Of a DNA stretch of 64,000 nt, positions 9,691-20,180 are shown piece after piece (the first letter of the stretch is position 1; each line of letters opens with the position of its first letter). The notes below the pieces were generated by a model, which worked only from the letters and a program-made list of their open reading frames with translations, made no database searches and was not told the DNA's origin. A program made the position numbers and the translations under genes. This DNA is from Caulobacter segnis (GTDB lineage Bacteria > Pseudomonadota > Alphaproteobacteria > Caulobacterales > Caulobacteraceae), in NCBI RefSeq assembly GCF_019931575.1, contig NZ_CP082923.1, positions 744,001-808,000 of the forward strand, given 5' to 3'.

Positions 9691-11190
9691 TCAATGACCG
9701 GGCCTGCGCTCGTAGACAATGGTCTTGGTGCGTCGCAGCGGGATGACCGCCACCGGCCGGTAGTTCCGGCGCAGCTCGGCCTCGACGATGGCCACGACCG
9801 CGAAGTTGAAGTCCCGGGCGGTCGGCTGGCGGTCGACGATCACGTTGGGCTTGGCCGCCAGGATGCGGCGGACCTCCGTGGCCTGGTCGACGCCGATCGC
9901 GCCGTTCTCGCGCAGCAGGTTCAGGTGGCCGGCGAACGGATAGCGCGTGGGCAGGCACGAGCCGGTCAGGTGGTACAGCATCGGGTCGCCGTTCCACACA
10001 TAGAGGCAATTGGAGAGGCGCGGCCGGATGGCCTCGACCATGGCCGTCATCTCGGCCTGGCCGCCGCGCTTCAGCTTCATCTTGCGCACCACGACGCCGT
10101 AGGCGCTGGCCCCCGCCATCAGCATCACCCCGGCCGCGATCAGGCCCAGATGGCGGCGGCGATAGGCGAACAGCGGCGCGGTCGCCGCGGCCAGCGGGAC
10201 AAACAGCGGCAGGGCGTAGTGGTCGAAATAGGTGCCGAAGATCAGGTAGCCGGTCACGGCCGCGCCCAGCCAGGCCAGGGCGAAGCGGAAGGTCGCCTCG
10301 CCGCGCGGGAACCGGCGCCAGGGCGCCAGGGCCGCGGCGAGCAGGACCGCCAGCAGCGGCAGCTGCAGCACCTTCCAGGTCTTGCCCAGGCGGTGCAGCA
10401 GTTCCCAGCCGTCGGCGGTCGATCGCGCGCCGATCGACAGGAAGTTGGCGTAGACGAAGGCCTCCTCGTGACCCAGGACGAGATACCAGGCCAGGGCCAG
10501 GGCGGTCGGCGCCAGGGCCAGGACCACCCACAGCGTGACGTCGATCGCGAGGCGGGCATAGGCGCGCGAGACCCGCCATGAGGCCCACATCAGCGCCAGG
10601 CCGAAGAACACGCCCTCGAAGACGACGGTGTACTTGATCTGCATCCCCAGGCCGATCAGGCCCATGGCCAGGGCGCCGCGCCGGCGGATCAGCTCGGGGG
10701 ACGCGGGCTCGCCGGTCAGGGCGCTGGCCACGGCCCAGGCCGCGCCGGCCACGAACAGGTTGTAGAACGCCGGCGCCTGTCCGCCCGCGCCGCCGACCAG
10801 GCCCAGCAGCAGCAGGTAGAGGATCGCCGCCACCGTGGCGGGCCCGCGCCCGGCCATCGGCGCGGCGATGCGGGCGATGATCAGGCCTGTCCCGGCCGCG
10901 AACAAGGTGGCGACGACCTGGTACTGCACGATCCCGTCCCCGCCCAGCAGGCGGATGGCCGCGTACAGCAGGAACAGGCCGACTGGCTTGCGGTCCCAGA
11001 TGTCCACATAGGGCAGGGCGCCGCCATGCAGCATCCGGTCGCCGACCAGCAGGTAGAAGTTTTCGTCGACATGGATCAGCGGGTCGCCGAACAGGCAGGC
11101 GCGAATGGCGAAGGCCGCCAGCACGATGATCGCGGCGCTGATCAGGTCCAGCCGCCGGGCCTCGGACATGGTCGAAGGCGTCGAGATCAA
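9691..11190 (-). CDS. Membrane glycosyltransferase, GT39/PMT_2-like
   Basis: 499 residues with about ten hydrophobic segments. After TM1 comes FGDPLIHVDENFYLLVGDRMLHG, where the acidic pair in the first periplasmic loop matches the D/E catalytic motif of GT-C enzymes such as PMT and ArnT, and YVDIWDRKPVGLFLLYAA is also typical. The C-terminal soluble domain (residues about 390-499) is hydrophilic. It probably transfers a polyprenyl-linked sugar to an envelope acceptor. Its ATG overlaps the stop of the upstream GT2-GtrA gene (ATGA, 11187-11190), so the two likely supply and use the same lipid-linked sugar. Confidence 0.85.
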   Translation of the reverse strand: MISTPSTMSEARRLDLISAAIIVLAAFAIRACLFGDPLIHVDENFYLLVGDRMLHGGALPYVDIWDRKPVGLFLLYAAIRLLGGDGIVQYQVVATLFAAGTGLIIARIAAPMAGRGPATVAAILYLLLLGLVGGAGGQAPAFYNLFVAGAAWAVASALTGEPASPELIRRRGALAMGLIGLGMQIKYTVVFEGVFFGLALMWASWRVSRAYARLAIDVTLWVVLALAPTALALAWYLVLGHEEAFVYANFLSIGARSTADGWELLHRLGKTWKVLQLPLLAVLLAAALAPWRRFPRGEATFRFALAWLGAAVTGYLIFGTYFDHYALPLFVPLAAATAPLFAYRRRHLGLIAAGVMLMAGASAYGVVVRKMKLKRGGQAEMTAMVEAIRPRLSNCLYVWNGDPMLYHLTGSCLPTRYPFAGHLNLLRENGAIGVDQATEVRRILAAKPNVIVDRQPTARDFNFAVVAIVEAELRRNYRPVAVIPLRRTKTIVYERRPGH

Positions 11191-12425
11191 GGGCGGGCTC
11201 CCTCGGCGATCGGCGCGGCCTGCGCCGGGGCGGCGACGGCGTCCGGCGCGGGCCCGTGGGCGGCGCGCCAGGTCAGGCGGCGGGCGGCGTGATAGTTCCA
11301 GGCCGCGCCCAGCACCGCGCCGACCGCGCCGGCCAGCGCCCAGGGCGCGCCCACGGCGTTGAGGCCCGCGCCAGCGGCCTCGCTGACCAGGGCTCCGGCC
11401 AGGCAGCCGACATAGAACTTCAGCAGGCCCGGCAGGACGGCCCGGCCGCGCAGGCGGTGGTCGCGGAAGGTCAGGCTGTTGTTGAGCGCGAAGTTGGTGG
11501 TCATCGCCGCCAGGATCGCCGCGCCCTGGCCCAGCCAGAACGGCGCGTCGATCAGGCGCGACAACGCCAGGGTCGTCAGGTGCGTCGCCAGGCCGGTGGT
11601 CCCGACCAGCATGAACAGGCTCATCCGCGCGGGCACCGCCCCACCGGTGCGCTTCTCGACCAGCAGGGCGGCCAGGTCCAGCATCACTCGCAGGTCCAGC
11701 TTGGACTCGCCGCCGGCCCGGGCCAGCAGCACGGTCGGCGTCTGCGCGGTCCGGGGCCGGCGATGATGCGAGGCGGCGACGTCGACCAGGATCTTGAAGC
11801 CCACGCCCGACAGGCGCGGTCGCACGTCCTCGTACCAGTCGCGGCGCATCAGGAAGCAGCCGCTCATCGGGTCGGCCAGGCGCAGGCCTAGCAGTCGCCC
11901 GGTCAGGCCGACGCCGGCCCGGCTGAGCAGGTGGCGATAGCCGCGCAGGCCGCTCTCGGCGCTGGCCAGGTAGCGGCTGGCCACGACCAGTTCGAGGTCG
12001 GTGTTCTCCATGCGCCGCAGCATCTGGCCAATCAGGCGCGGGTCGTGCTGGCCGTCGCCGTCCATGATCGCCAGGGTCTGGCCGCGCGCGGCGTCCCAGC
12101 CGGCGATGGCGGCCGAGGCCAGGCCCCCGGCGCCCTGGCGGCGGATCAGCCGAATGGCGCGGTTGCGCCGCGCCCGCCCGGCGACCACGTCGGCGGTGCG
12201 GTCGTCGGCGGAGTCGTCGACGACGATGATCTCGTGGGCGACGCCCGCCAGGTTGGCGCCAACATCGTCCAGCACGCCGCCGATCGCCTCGTGTTCGTCC
12301 AGGGTGCAGATGACCACCGAGACGCGGGGACGAGCGCTGGCCCCGCCCCAGGCGACATCCCTGACGATCGACGCAGACCCCCGCGCCAAGCCGGGGTCAT
12401 GGCTGTCGATTCCGTCCGTGATCAT
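11187..12425 (-). CDS. Polyprenyl-phosphate glycosyltransferase (GT2/DPM1-like) fused to GtrA domain
   Basis: 412 residues. Residues about 30-250 are a GT-A fold family 2 transferase: VSVVICTLDEHEAIGGVL, then EIIVVDDSADDRTADVV, and the metal-binding IMDGDGQHDP. Residues about 265-390 hold four hydrophobic segments matching GtrA (LFMLVGTTGLATHLTTLAL; FALNNSLTFRDHR), a family linked to moving or handling polyprenyl-phosphate sugars. The fusion therefore probably makes and presents a lipid-phosphate hexose for the coupled downstream GT39 enzyme. The first about 30 residues are not conserved-looking, and the real start could be slightly internal. Confidence 0.9.
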   Translation of the reverse strand: MITDGIDSHDPGLARGSASIVRDVAWGGASARPRVSVVICTLDEHEAIGGVLDDVGANLAGVAHEIIVVDDSADDRTADVVAGRARRNRAIRLIRRQGAGGLASAAIAGWDAARGQTLAIMDGDGQHDPRLIGQMLRRMENTDLELVVASRYLASAESGLRGYRHLLSRAGVGLTGRLLGLRLADPMSGCFLMRRDWYEDVRPRLSGVGFKILVDVAASHHRRPRTAQTPTVLLARAGGESKLDLRVMLDLAALLVEKRTGGAVPARMSLFMLVGTTGLATHLTTLALSRLIDAPFWLGQGAAILAAMTTNFALNNSLTFRDHRLRGRAVLPGLLKFYVGCLAGALVSEAAGAGLNAVGAPWALAGAVGAVLGAAWNYHAARRLTWRAAHGPAPDAVAAPAQAAPIAEGARP

Positions 12426-12505
12426 GGGTCGAAGCTCCGCTCAAGGTCCGTCTTCGGCACCTTCGGAGCAAATGGAGGCAATAGTATCGCTAGATTGAAG
12501 CCTAC

Positions 12506-12550
12506 TGTATCTGAAACAAGTCAAGCTGATACATTGCTGATACAATCAGC
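12506..12550. promoter_or_regulatory. Candidate activator site: GCTGATACA direct repeats upstream of glycosyltransferase operon
   Basis: GCTGATACA occurs at 12525-12533 and again at 12536-12544, an 11-bp (one helical turn) period. The second copy also forms an inverted repeat GCTGAT-ACA-ATCAGC (12536-12550). A reverse copy TGTATC lies at 12506-12511. Reading the minus strand, a -35-like TTGACT (12519-12524) directly follows the repeats, so a protein bound there could contact polymerase. The regulator is unknown. Confidence 0.45.
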
Positions 12551-12594
12551 GAGGCGATCTATTCAGTAGATACCTGTCTAGCGCGGTCCAAGTG

Positions 12595-13710
12595 CTAGAG
12601 GTAGTCCAGCAGGCTGGGCGGGCTGGCCACGGCGCCATCGGCGTTGAACATCTGGGCCAGCTTGTCGCGCGAGGCCTGCAGTTCGACCATCTTGTCGTAG
12701 ACCGCCGGGGTCCAGCCGGACGCCTCGCGCTCCTCGGTGGTCATGCCGGCGTAGCGGGTGATCATCGCCTTGCCGAAGTCACCCTCGTCCTCCGAGGTCG
12801 ACTGGTAGCCGGCCTTGATCGCGGTGCTGTCGCGGCTGCGGATCTCGGCCTTGGCCTGGGCCATCTCGTGGGTCGAGAACTGCTCGTCCTTGTTCAGGGC
12901 GATGGCCGACAGCGAGCGGTCGTCGAAGCGGCGGAAGTCGATCTCGCCGCTGCTGGAATCCTTGGCCGCCTCGGGGGCGAAGGCGATCGAATACTGCTTG
13001 TCGAGCGCCGCGCGGACGTCGTTGGCCACCTTGCCGAAGTCGCGGGTCTTGGCCCCGGCCACGGCGCTGCCCATCTCGGCCATGTAGGCGGCGACGCTGT
13101 CATGGGCGATGCCGGCGGGAGCCAGGCCCGGACGGGCCGTGGCCTGCTTGCGGCCTTCGACCAGGGCGTCGCGCTCCTGGCTCCAGGCGGCCGAGGCCTT
13201 CTCCTCGGGGCCGGCGGCGTCCAGCTGGTCGAGAGCGGCCTGGTAGAGGCCGGCATAGTCGCCGGTCAGCCGCGCCTGGGCGGCGGGCGTGGCCAGGGCG
13301 GTGTCGTGCTGGCTCTTCAGGCCCAGGGCCGCGACCACCTGCTGGTCCAGCGGAAACTGGCCGCCCTTGTTGCTGGCCACGGCGTACAGCGTCCGGCGGT
13401 CCAGGCCGGACAGGTCGATGGCGGCGTTCCCGTCCTTCAGCGCGCTGGACGTCTTGGCCGCCTTCAGCTGGGCGCTGATCTGGGCGCGGGCCTCGGCCAC
13501 GACGGCGTCGATCGTGCGGGAGTCGGTCTGGGCCTTCAGCGCGGCCTGGGCCGCGGCCGAGAGCGTGACGTTCACCGCCGGGGTGTTGATCGTCGGGCTC
13601 TGGTCGCGCGTCTGGCCATAGCCGGTCGCCTGGTTGGCGCGCTGCGTGGCCGTCTGCCCGGCGGTGAGGCCGGGGGCGTAGGTCGACGAATACGGGTTGA
13701 TCGTCGTCAT
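12595..13710 (-). CDS. Unknown protein with two internal repeats
   Basis: 371 residues, no signal peptide or membrane segment, rich in Ala, Gln and charged residues. A block near residues 97-125 (IDLSGLDRRTLYAVASNKGG) is echoed near 260-290 (IDFRRFDDRSLSAIALNKDE), each followed by a QF-x-hydrophobic stretch, so the protein seems built from a duplicated unit of about 160 residues. The N-terminus (MTTINPYSSTYAPG) is low-complexity and resembles that of exported flagellar-type proteins, but that is only an impression. No known family was recognised. It stands alone between the glycosyltransferase promoter and the TetR gene. Confidence 0.8.
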   Translation of the reverse strand: MTTINPYSSTYAPGLTAGQTATQRANQATGYGQTRDQSPTINTPAVNVTLSAAAQAALKAQTDSRTIDAVVAEARAQISAQLKAAKTSSALKDGNAAIDLSGLDRRTLYAVASNKGGQFPLDQQVVAALGLKSQHDTALATPAAQARLTGDYAGLYQAALDQLDAAGPEEKASAAWSQERDALVEGRKQATARPGLAPAGIAHDSVAAYMAEMGSAVAGAKTRDFGKVANDVRAALDKQYSIAFAPEAAKDSSSGEIDFRRFDDRSLSAIALNKDEQFSTHEMAQAKAEIRSRDSTAIKAGYQSTSEDEGDFGKAMITRYAGMTTEEREASGWTPAVYDKMVELQASRDKLAQMFNADGAVASPPSLLDYL

Positions 13711-13813
13711 GACCGGGCGGAACTCGAAGCGAATCAGACGCTTGAGAATACCAGCCGTCCCTAGGGCAGGACCACCCTATGGTTAATCGGTCGCAACCTT
13801 TGGCTTTGTCGCG

Positions 13814-15040
13814 CTAGTTCAGCACGCCGGTGAGCAGCGGCTTGGCGAAGAGATCGGCGGCTTCCTCGCGTTCCAGACCGGGCGCCCACGCGCCCAGCGA
13901 GGCGGCGGCGTTCAGCATCGAGTTGATCATGTGGGCGGCGATGCTGGGGTCGACCGGACGGATCGAGCCGTCGGCGATCCCGTCCGAGACGATCGAGGCG
14001 AAGCGCTGCCAGCCGCGCATGTAGCCGTCGGCCATGTCGCTGCGCAGGGGCTCGGGCAGGGCGCCCAGCGACGAGGCGCGCAGCAGCGGCCCGTGCTCGG
14101 ACAGCTGGTAGGAGGTGAGGCCGGCGGCGGTCGAGACCAGCTGTGTCCAGCTGTCGGTGTCCAGGGCGCGGGCGTCCAACTGCGAGCGGCGGGTGACGGT
14201 GAAGGTGCGCTCGAAGCATTCGGCGACCAGGGCGTCCTTGTCCTCGTGGTGGTGGTAGAACGAGCCCTTGGTGACGTTCAGCGCCGCCGAGATGTCCTCG
14301 ACCGAGGCGCCGCGGTAGCCGCGCTGGTTGATCAGGCGCGTGGCGGCGACCAGGAAAGTCTCGCGCCATTCCAGGTCCTCGAGCGACAGCGGGGTCGGGT
14401 CGGGCAGGGACAGCGGAGCCCAGGCGCGGCCGCCGGCGGGCAGGCCGTTCAGCAGGATGTCGCCCATCCGGTCGCGCACCCGGCCGTAGTCCTCGATGTC
14501 GTAGCGGCGCAGCCACCGGCCCGACCAGAACACCTGCTCCATCAGCAGGTGGGTGCGGGCGTTGCGCTGGCGCTTGTCCAGGTGGGCCAGGGACGGGTCG
14601 TCGAAGAAGCCGCGCACCCGGCGGAAGAGATCGTTGAAGGCGCCGATGACCGAGCCGCGCAGCGGCTCCTTCAGGGCCTTGATCTCGGTGAAGCTGGTCA
14701 GGGGCGTCGCCTCGCCCAGCCGGACCTGGCGGTTCAGGTCGAGATACAGGTCCAGGAACCTCAGGATGCGCGCGGCGGGCGTGGCCTCGGCGGCGGCCTC
14801 CTCGACCATGGCCTCGAAGCGCTCCAGGCCGCGCATGAAGCAGGCGGCGGCCAGGTCATCCTTCTTGCGATAGTAGTAGGTGACGCTGGTGGTGTTCAGG
14901 CCGACCTTGGCGGCGACGTCGGCCAGGGTCATGCCGCGCACGCCCTGGCGATTCAGGATCGTCGTGGCCGCGGCCAGGATCGTCTCCTTCTTGCGGGCGT
15001 AGCGCGCCGTCGCGACCCCCGCGATCCGACCGTCATCCAT
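13814..15040 (-). CDS. TetR-family regulator with two tandem TetR units
   Basis: 408 residues, about twice the usual TetR length. The first DNA-binding domain reads GMTLADVAAKVGLNTTSVTYYYRKKDDL (about residues 35-63) and the second GASVEDISAALNVTKGSFYHHHEDKDAL (about 240-270). Each is followed by a helical ligand/dimer domain. Both recognition helices look intact and differ from each other, so this is a covalent pseudo-dimer that may read an asymmetric operator. It is divergent from the Yip1-type gene, with a candidate operator between them. The ligand is unknown. Confidence 0.92.
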   Translation of the reverse strand: MDDGRIAGVATARYARKKETILAAATTILNRQGVRGMTLADVAAKVGLNTTSVTYYYRKKDDLAAACFMRGLERFEAMVEEAAAEATPAARILRFLDLYLDLNRQVRLGEATPLTSFTEIKALKEPLRGSVIGAFNDLFRRVRGFFDDPSLAHLDKRQRNARTHLLMEQVFWSGRWLRRYDIEDYGRVRDRMGDILLNGLPAGGRAWAPLSLPDPTPLSLEDLEWRETFLVAATRLINQRGYRGASVEDISAALNVTKGSFYHHHEDKDALVAECFERTFTVTRRSQLDARALDTDSWTQLVSTAAGLTSYQLSEHGPLLRASSLGALPEPLRSDMADGYMRGWQRFASIVSDGIADGSIRPVDPSIAAHMINSMLNAAASLGAWAPGLEREEAADLFAKPLLTGVLN

Positions 15041-15085
15041 CGAACCAAACCCCTAATACGCCGTCGCGCGCCGGTTGCGCCGGTC

Positions 15086-15105
15086 ACTGGACGATCGGGT
15101 CCAAT
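15086..15105. promoter_or_regulatory. Candidate TetR operator
   Basis: The interrupted inverted repeat TGGAC-GATCGG-GTCCA (15088-15103) lies about 48 bp upstream of the tandem TetR start and in front of the divergent Yip1 gene. Its arm length and position fit TetR autoregulation. The short 5-bp arms make this weak. Confidence 0.35.
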
Positions 15106-15330
15106 TTAGGCGCCTGAAGGGCCGTCTTAAAGGGCCGCTCCCTCCGTCACGAGACAATATCCGCCCCGTAGCGCCAGGGTTTGTCAGGATTGTTTCAAGT
15201 CGGCCCGTTTCGGGGCGCCGCACGTGTTTCACGCTCTGTCGGAAAACCGTCTTTCGACCTAGGCGCGAACCGTGCCTATAAAAGGGTTCGGGGCGGGCGC
15301 GCGAACTTTGGAAAAAGGAGCGTTCGCAGG

Positions 15331-16509
15331 ATGTCTGTTGTTGAAGGTGGCGGATCGGCGGGGACCGGTCTGGTGGCGAGGGTCAAGGGCATACTGCTCA
15401 CGCCCTCGACGGAATGGGATCGGATCGAGCGGGAGCCCGCCACGGTCGGCGGTCTGTTCGCCGGCTATGTCTGCATCCTGGCCGCGATCCCGGCGGCAGC
15501 CGGCCTGATCGGCGGGCAGGTTTTCGGCCACGGCATCCCCGGCTTCTCGTTCAAGCCGAGTATCGGAGCGGCGATCACCCTGGCCGTGGTCGGCTATGTG
15601 GGCTCGCTGGTCATGACCTTCGTCCTGGGCGTGGTGATCGACGCCCTGGCCCCTAGCTTCGGGGCCGAGAAGAACCGTGTGCAGGCCTTCAAGGTCGCCG
15701 CCTATTCAGGCACCGCCGGCTGGGTCGCGGGGGTGTTCCAGCTGATCCCGATACTGGGGGTCCTGGCGATCCTGGGCAGCCTCTATGGCTGCTTCCTGCT
15801 GTATCTGGGCCTGCCGCGGGTGATGAAGGCCCCGGCCGACAAGGCGCCAGGCTACGCCATCGTCACGATCGTCGTGGCCATCGTGATCGCCATCGTCATC
15901 GGTGTGGTCACCACCGCGATCGGCGGCGTGGCGGGCCTTTCAAGTCTCAACGCCATGACCCACGCCGACAAGGCGTCGGGCACGGTCGAGATCAACGGCA
16001 GCAAGGTCGACCTGGGCCGGATGCAGGCGGCGGCCGAGCGAGCCGAGCAACTGTCGAAGAACCCCGGCAAGGCGGCCTCGCCCGAGGCGCTGAAGGCCCT
16101 GCTGCCCGCCAGTGCGGCCGGCTATTCGCGCGCCAGCGTCGAGACCAGCTCCAGCGGGACCGACCAGGCCTCGATCGTGGTGGCGACCGGCCAGTATGAG
16201 AAGCCGGACGGGACCGCCTTTCGCCTGGAGATCACCGACCTTGGACCCATGGCCGGGCTGACGGCCCTGGCCGCAGGCATGAACGGCCAGGCGACCAAGG
16301 AGACCGCCAGCGGCTACGAGAAGACCCAGACCATCGACGGCCGTCTGACCACCGAGGAATGGGACCGCGACAGCAAGTCCGGCAAGTACTCGGTCGTGTT
16401 CGGCGACCGGTTCTCGGTCCAGGCGGACGGCTCGGCCGCCAGCATCGACGACCTGAAGCAGGCGGTTCGGGCGGTCGACGGCGGCCGGCTGGAGGCGATG
16501 GCGAAGTAG
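15331..16509 (+). CDS. Yip1-family membrane protein with soluble C-terminal domain
   Basis: 392 residues. The first 200 carry about five hydrophobic segments preceded by LVARVKGILLTPSTEWDRIEREPATVGGLFAGY, the signature opening of bacterial YIP1 domain proteins. The remainder (residues about 205-392) is hydrophilic and probably periplasmic, with AAGYSRASVETSSSG and a beta-rich pattern. The start at 15331 follows AAAGGAG at ideal distance; the frame is open further upstream but has no such site. Function unknown. The divergent TetR gene is the obvious candidate regulator. Confidence 0.85.
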   Translation: MSVVEGGGSAGTGLVARVKGILLTPSTEWDRIEREPATVGGLFAGYVCILAAIPAAAGLIGGQVFGHGIPGFSFKPSIGAAITLAVVGYVGSLVMTFVLGVVIDALAPSFGAEKNRVQAFKVAAYSGTAGWVAGVFQLIPILGVLAILGSLYGCFLLYLGLPRVMKAPADKAPGYAIVTIVVAIVIAIVIGVVTTAIGGVAGLSSLNAMTHADKASGTVEINGSKVDLGRMQAAAERAEQLSKNPGKAASPEALKALLPASAAGYSRASVETSSSGTDQASIVVATGQYEKPDGTAFRLEITDLGPMAGLTALAAGMNGQATKETASGYEKTQTIDGRLTTEEWDRDSKSGKYSVVFGDRFSVQADGSAASIDDLKQAVRAVDGGRLEAMAK

Positions 16510-16512
16510 GTC

Positions 16513-16563
16513 TAGAGCGTGGCAGCCGAACGTGTGAGCGGTTTCGGCGCCTGCCACGCTCTA
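16513..16563. terminator. Hairpin 1 between convergent genes
   Basis: Perfect 13-bp arms TAGAGCGTGGCAG (16513-16525) and CTGCCACGCTCTA (16551-16563), with further pairing (CCGAA/TTCGG) inside the loop. AAATATTT follows on the plus strand. It lies just after the Yip1-type gene and may terminate its transcription, though its size also fits a dispersed palindromic element. Confidence 0.55.
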
Positions 16564-16588
16564 AATATTTGAATTAGAACCTGTTTAT

Positions 16589-16616
16589 CCGTTTCTGATG
16601 TTTCCATCAGAAACGG
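16589..16616. terminator. Hairpin 2 between convergent genes
   Basis: Perfect 12-bp arms CCGTTTCTGATG (16589-16600) and CATCAGAAACGG (16605-16616) around a TTTC tetraloop, flanked by CTGT/ACAG. It lies 7 bp beyond the stop of the minus-strand histidine kinase gene and probably acts as its terminator or as a two-way terminator together with hairpin 1. Confidence 0.6.
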
Positions 16617-16623
16617 ACAGGCT

Positions 16624-18582
<1,959 letters not shown>

Positions 18583-18716
18583 CCCGTTTCCCTCGTTTTC
18601 AATCGATATGCGCAGGATCGGGTAAAGTTTACGTTGCGGCGAAAGGCCGCGATGACGATTTCGATCTCTCGGTACGCAAGCATGACCGGAAAAGGTCGCA
18701 AGGGGAGGCCAGGACT

Positions 18717-19943
18717 TTGAGCACGCCAGAAGCCGTGGGGCTGTCGACTGATCGACTGAAGCGCATCGATAGCTTCATCAAGGCCAAGTATATCGACACC
18801 GGAAAACTGCCCTGCGCGCTCACCCAAGTCTGGCGGCGCGGGCAGCTGGCCTACGCCTCGGTGCTGGGCAGCGCCGATATCGAGCGGGGAAAGCCGCTGA
18901 AGGCCGACAGCCTGTTTCGCATCTATTCGATGACCAAGCCGGTCACCAGCGTGGCGTTCATGATGCTGGTCGAGGATGGGCTGGTCGCCCTGGACGATCC
19001 GGTGCACCGCTTCATCCCCGCCTGGCGCGACCAGGGCGTGTTCGTGGCCGGGACGCCGGGCGCGTTCCAGACGAAGCGCGCGGCCGAACCGATGCGGATG
19101 ATCGACCTGCTGCGCCACACATCGGGCCTGACCTACGGCTTCCAACAGCGGACCAATGTCGATGCGGCCTACCGCAAGCTGAAGTTGGACGGCGTCGACA
19201 GCGAGGGCGGGCTGCAGGGCTATGTCGACGCCCTGGCGACCGTGCCGCTGGAGTTCTCGCCGGGCGAATCCTGGAACTATTCGGTCTCGACCGACGTGTT
19301 GGGCTATCTGGTCGAAAAGATCTCCGGCCTGCCGTTCGACGTCTTCCTGAAGACCCGGATCTTCGACCCGCTGAAGATGGTCGACACCGGCTTCTTCGTC
19401 CCCGAGGGCCAGCGCGACCGCTTCACCGCCTGTTACGCCCTGACGCCGTCGGGCAAGGTGGTGCTGCAGGACGACCCGGAGAAGAGCCGCTTCCTGACCG
19501 ATCCGTCGGTGAAGTCCGGCGGCGGCGGCCTCGTCTCGACCGCCGACGACTACATGCGCTTCTGCCGGATGCTGCTGAACGGCGGCGAGCTGGACGGCGC
19601 GCGGCTACTCAGCCCCAAGACGATCCGGCTGATGACCATGAATCACCTGCCGGGCGGCCAGGAGCTGGTTCACCTGTCCAAGTCGCTGTTCAGCGAGGCG
19701 GTGTTCGAGGGGCTGGGCTTCGGCCTCGGCTTCGCCATGACCATCGACCAGGCCCGCACCAAGAATCTGGGTTCGCTGGGCGAGTACTTCTGGGGCGGCA
19801 TGGCCTCGACGGCGTTCTGGATCGACCCGGTCGAGGACCTGGCGGTGGTGTTCATGACCCAGCTGATGCCCTCGACGTCGTACCCGATCCGCCGCGAACT
19901 GCGGACGCTGGTCTATTCCAGCTTCACGGAGGCGGCGGGGTAG
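18717..19943 (+). CDS. Serine hydrolase, class C beta-lactamase/esterase family
   Basis: 408 residues without a signal peptide, so probably cytosolic. The catalytic S-x-x-K is in FRIYSMTKPVTS, with the second motif Tyr in NYSVSTDVLGYLVEKISG. The usual third KTG triad is replaced by a small-residue GG motif (WGGMASTAFW), as in EstB-type esterases rather than true beta-lactamases. It probably hydrolyses an ester, lactone or amide of unknown identity. It starts at TTG (18717), supported by AAGGGGAGG about 10 bp upstream. Confidence 0.88.
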   Translation: MSTPEAVGLSTDRLKRIDSFIKAKYIDTGKLPCALTQVWRRGQLAYASVLGSADIERGKPLKADSLFRIYSMTKPVTSVAFMMLVEDGLVALDDPVHRFIPAWRDQGVFVAGTPGAFQTKRAAEPMRMIDLLRHTSGLTYGFQQRTNVDAAYRKLKLDGVDSEGGLQGYVDALATVPLEFSPGESWNYSVSTDVLGYLVEKISGLPFDVFLKTRIFDPLKMVDTGFFVPEGQRDRFTACYALTPSGKVVLQDDPEKSRFLTDPSVKSGGGGLVSTADDYMRFCRMLLNGGELDGARLLSPKTIRLMTMNHLPGGQELVHLSKSLFSEAVFEGLGFGLGFAMTIDQARTKNLGSLGEYFWGGMASTAFWIDPVEDLAVVFMTQLMPSTSYPIRRELRTLVYSSFTEAAG

Positions 19944-19959
19944 GCGGCCGACCCATCTC

Positions 19960-19980
19960 TCCTCCCCCTAATGGGGAGGA
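19960..19980. repeat. GC hairpin repeat (CTCCCC-TAAT-GGGGAG family)
   Basis: Palindrome TCCTCCCC / GGGGAGGA around CTAAT. The 23-bp stretch 19961-19983 recurs unchanged at 60445-60467, so this is a dispersed element and not a local terminator. Confidence 0.75.
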
Positions 19981-20000
19981 GGGCCACTCGCCACGCAAAG

Positions 20001-20180
20001 AAAACGGCGCGGGATGCCCTCCCGCGCCGAGTTGCGCTTTACCAAAGTCCGACGCATTGCGAGCAATACGCCACGCTCGCGGATCCACCGACTTCGAAAC
20101 GTCAGGACGCGTGCAAGTCGCGCCCAAAGTCCATGACTTTCCGCGAACGCCCTCCCCAGCGCGGATCATTCTCTCTGGAT
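20001..20180 (-). ncRNA. Possible small RNA with Rho-independent terminator
   Basis: Read on the minus strand, the stem GGCGCGGG/CCCGCGCC (20006-20028, 9 bp with the flanking C-G) is followed by TTTTCTTT, a good intrinsic terminator, yet no minus-strand protein gene lies upstream. The upstream 170 nt contain hairpins AAAGTC-atg-GACTTT (20126-20140) and ATTGC-tc-GCAAT (20056-20067). This fits a structured transcript ending at about 20000. The 5' end and promoter are not identified and no known RNA family was recognised. Confidence 0.3.

Noticed and set aside
18717..19943. Antibiotic-resistance beta-lactamase
   Set aside because: No signal peptide and no KTG triad, and the second motif is YSV rather than YSN. 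An esterase-type serine hydrolase is more likely.
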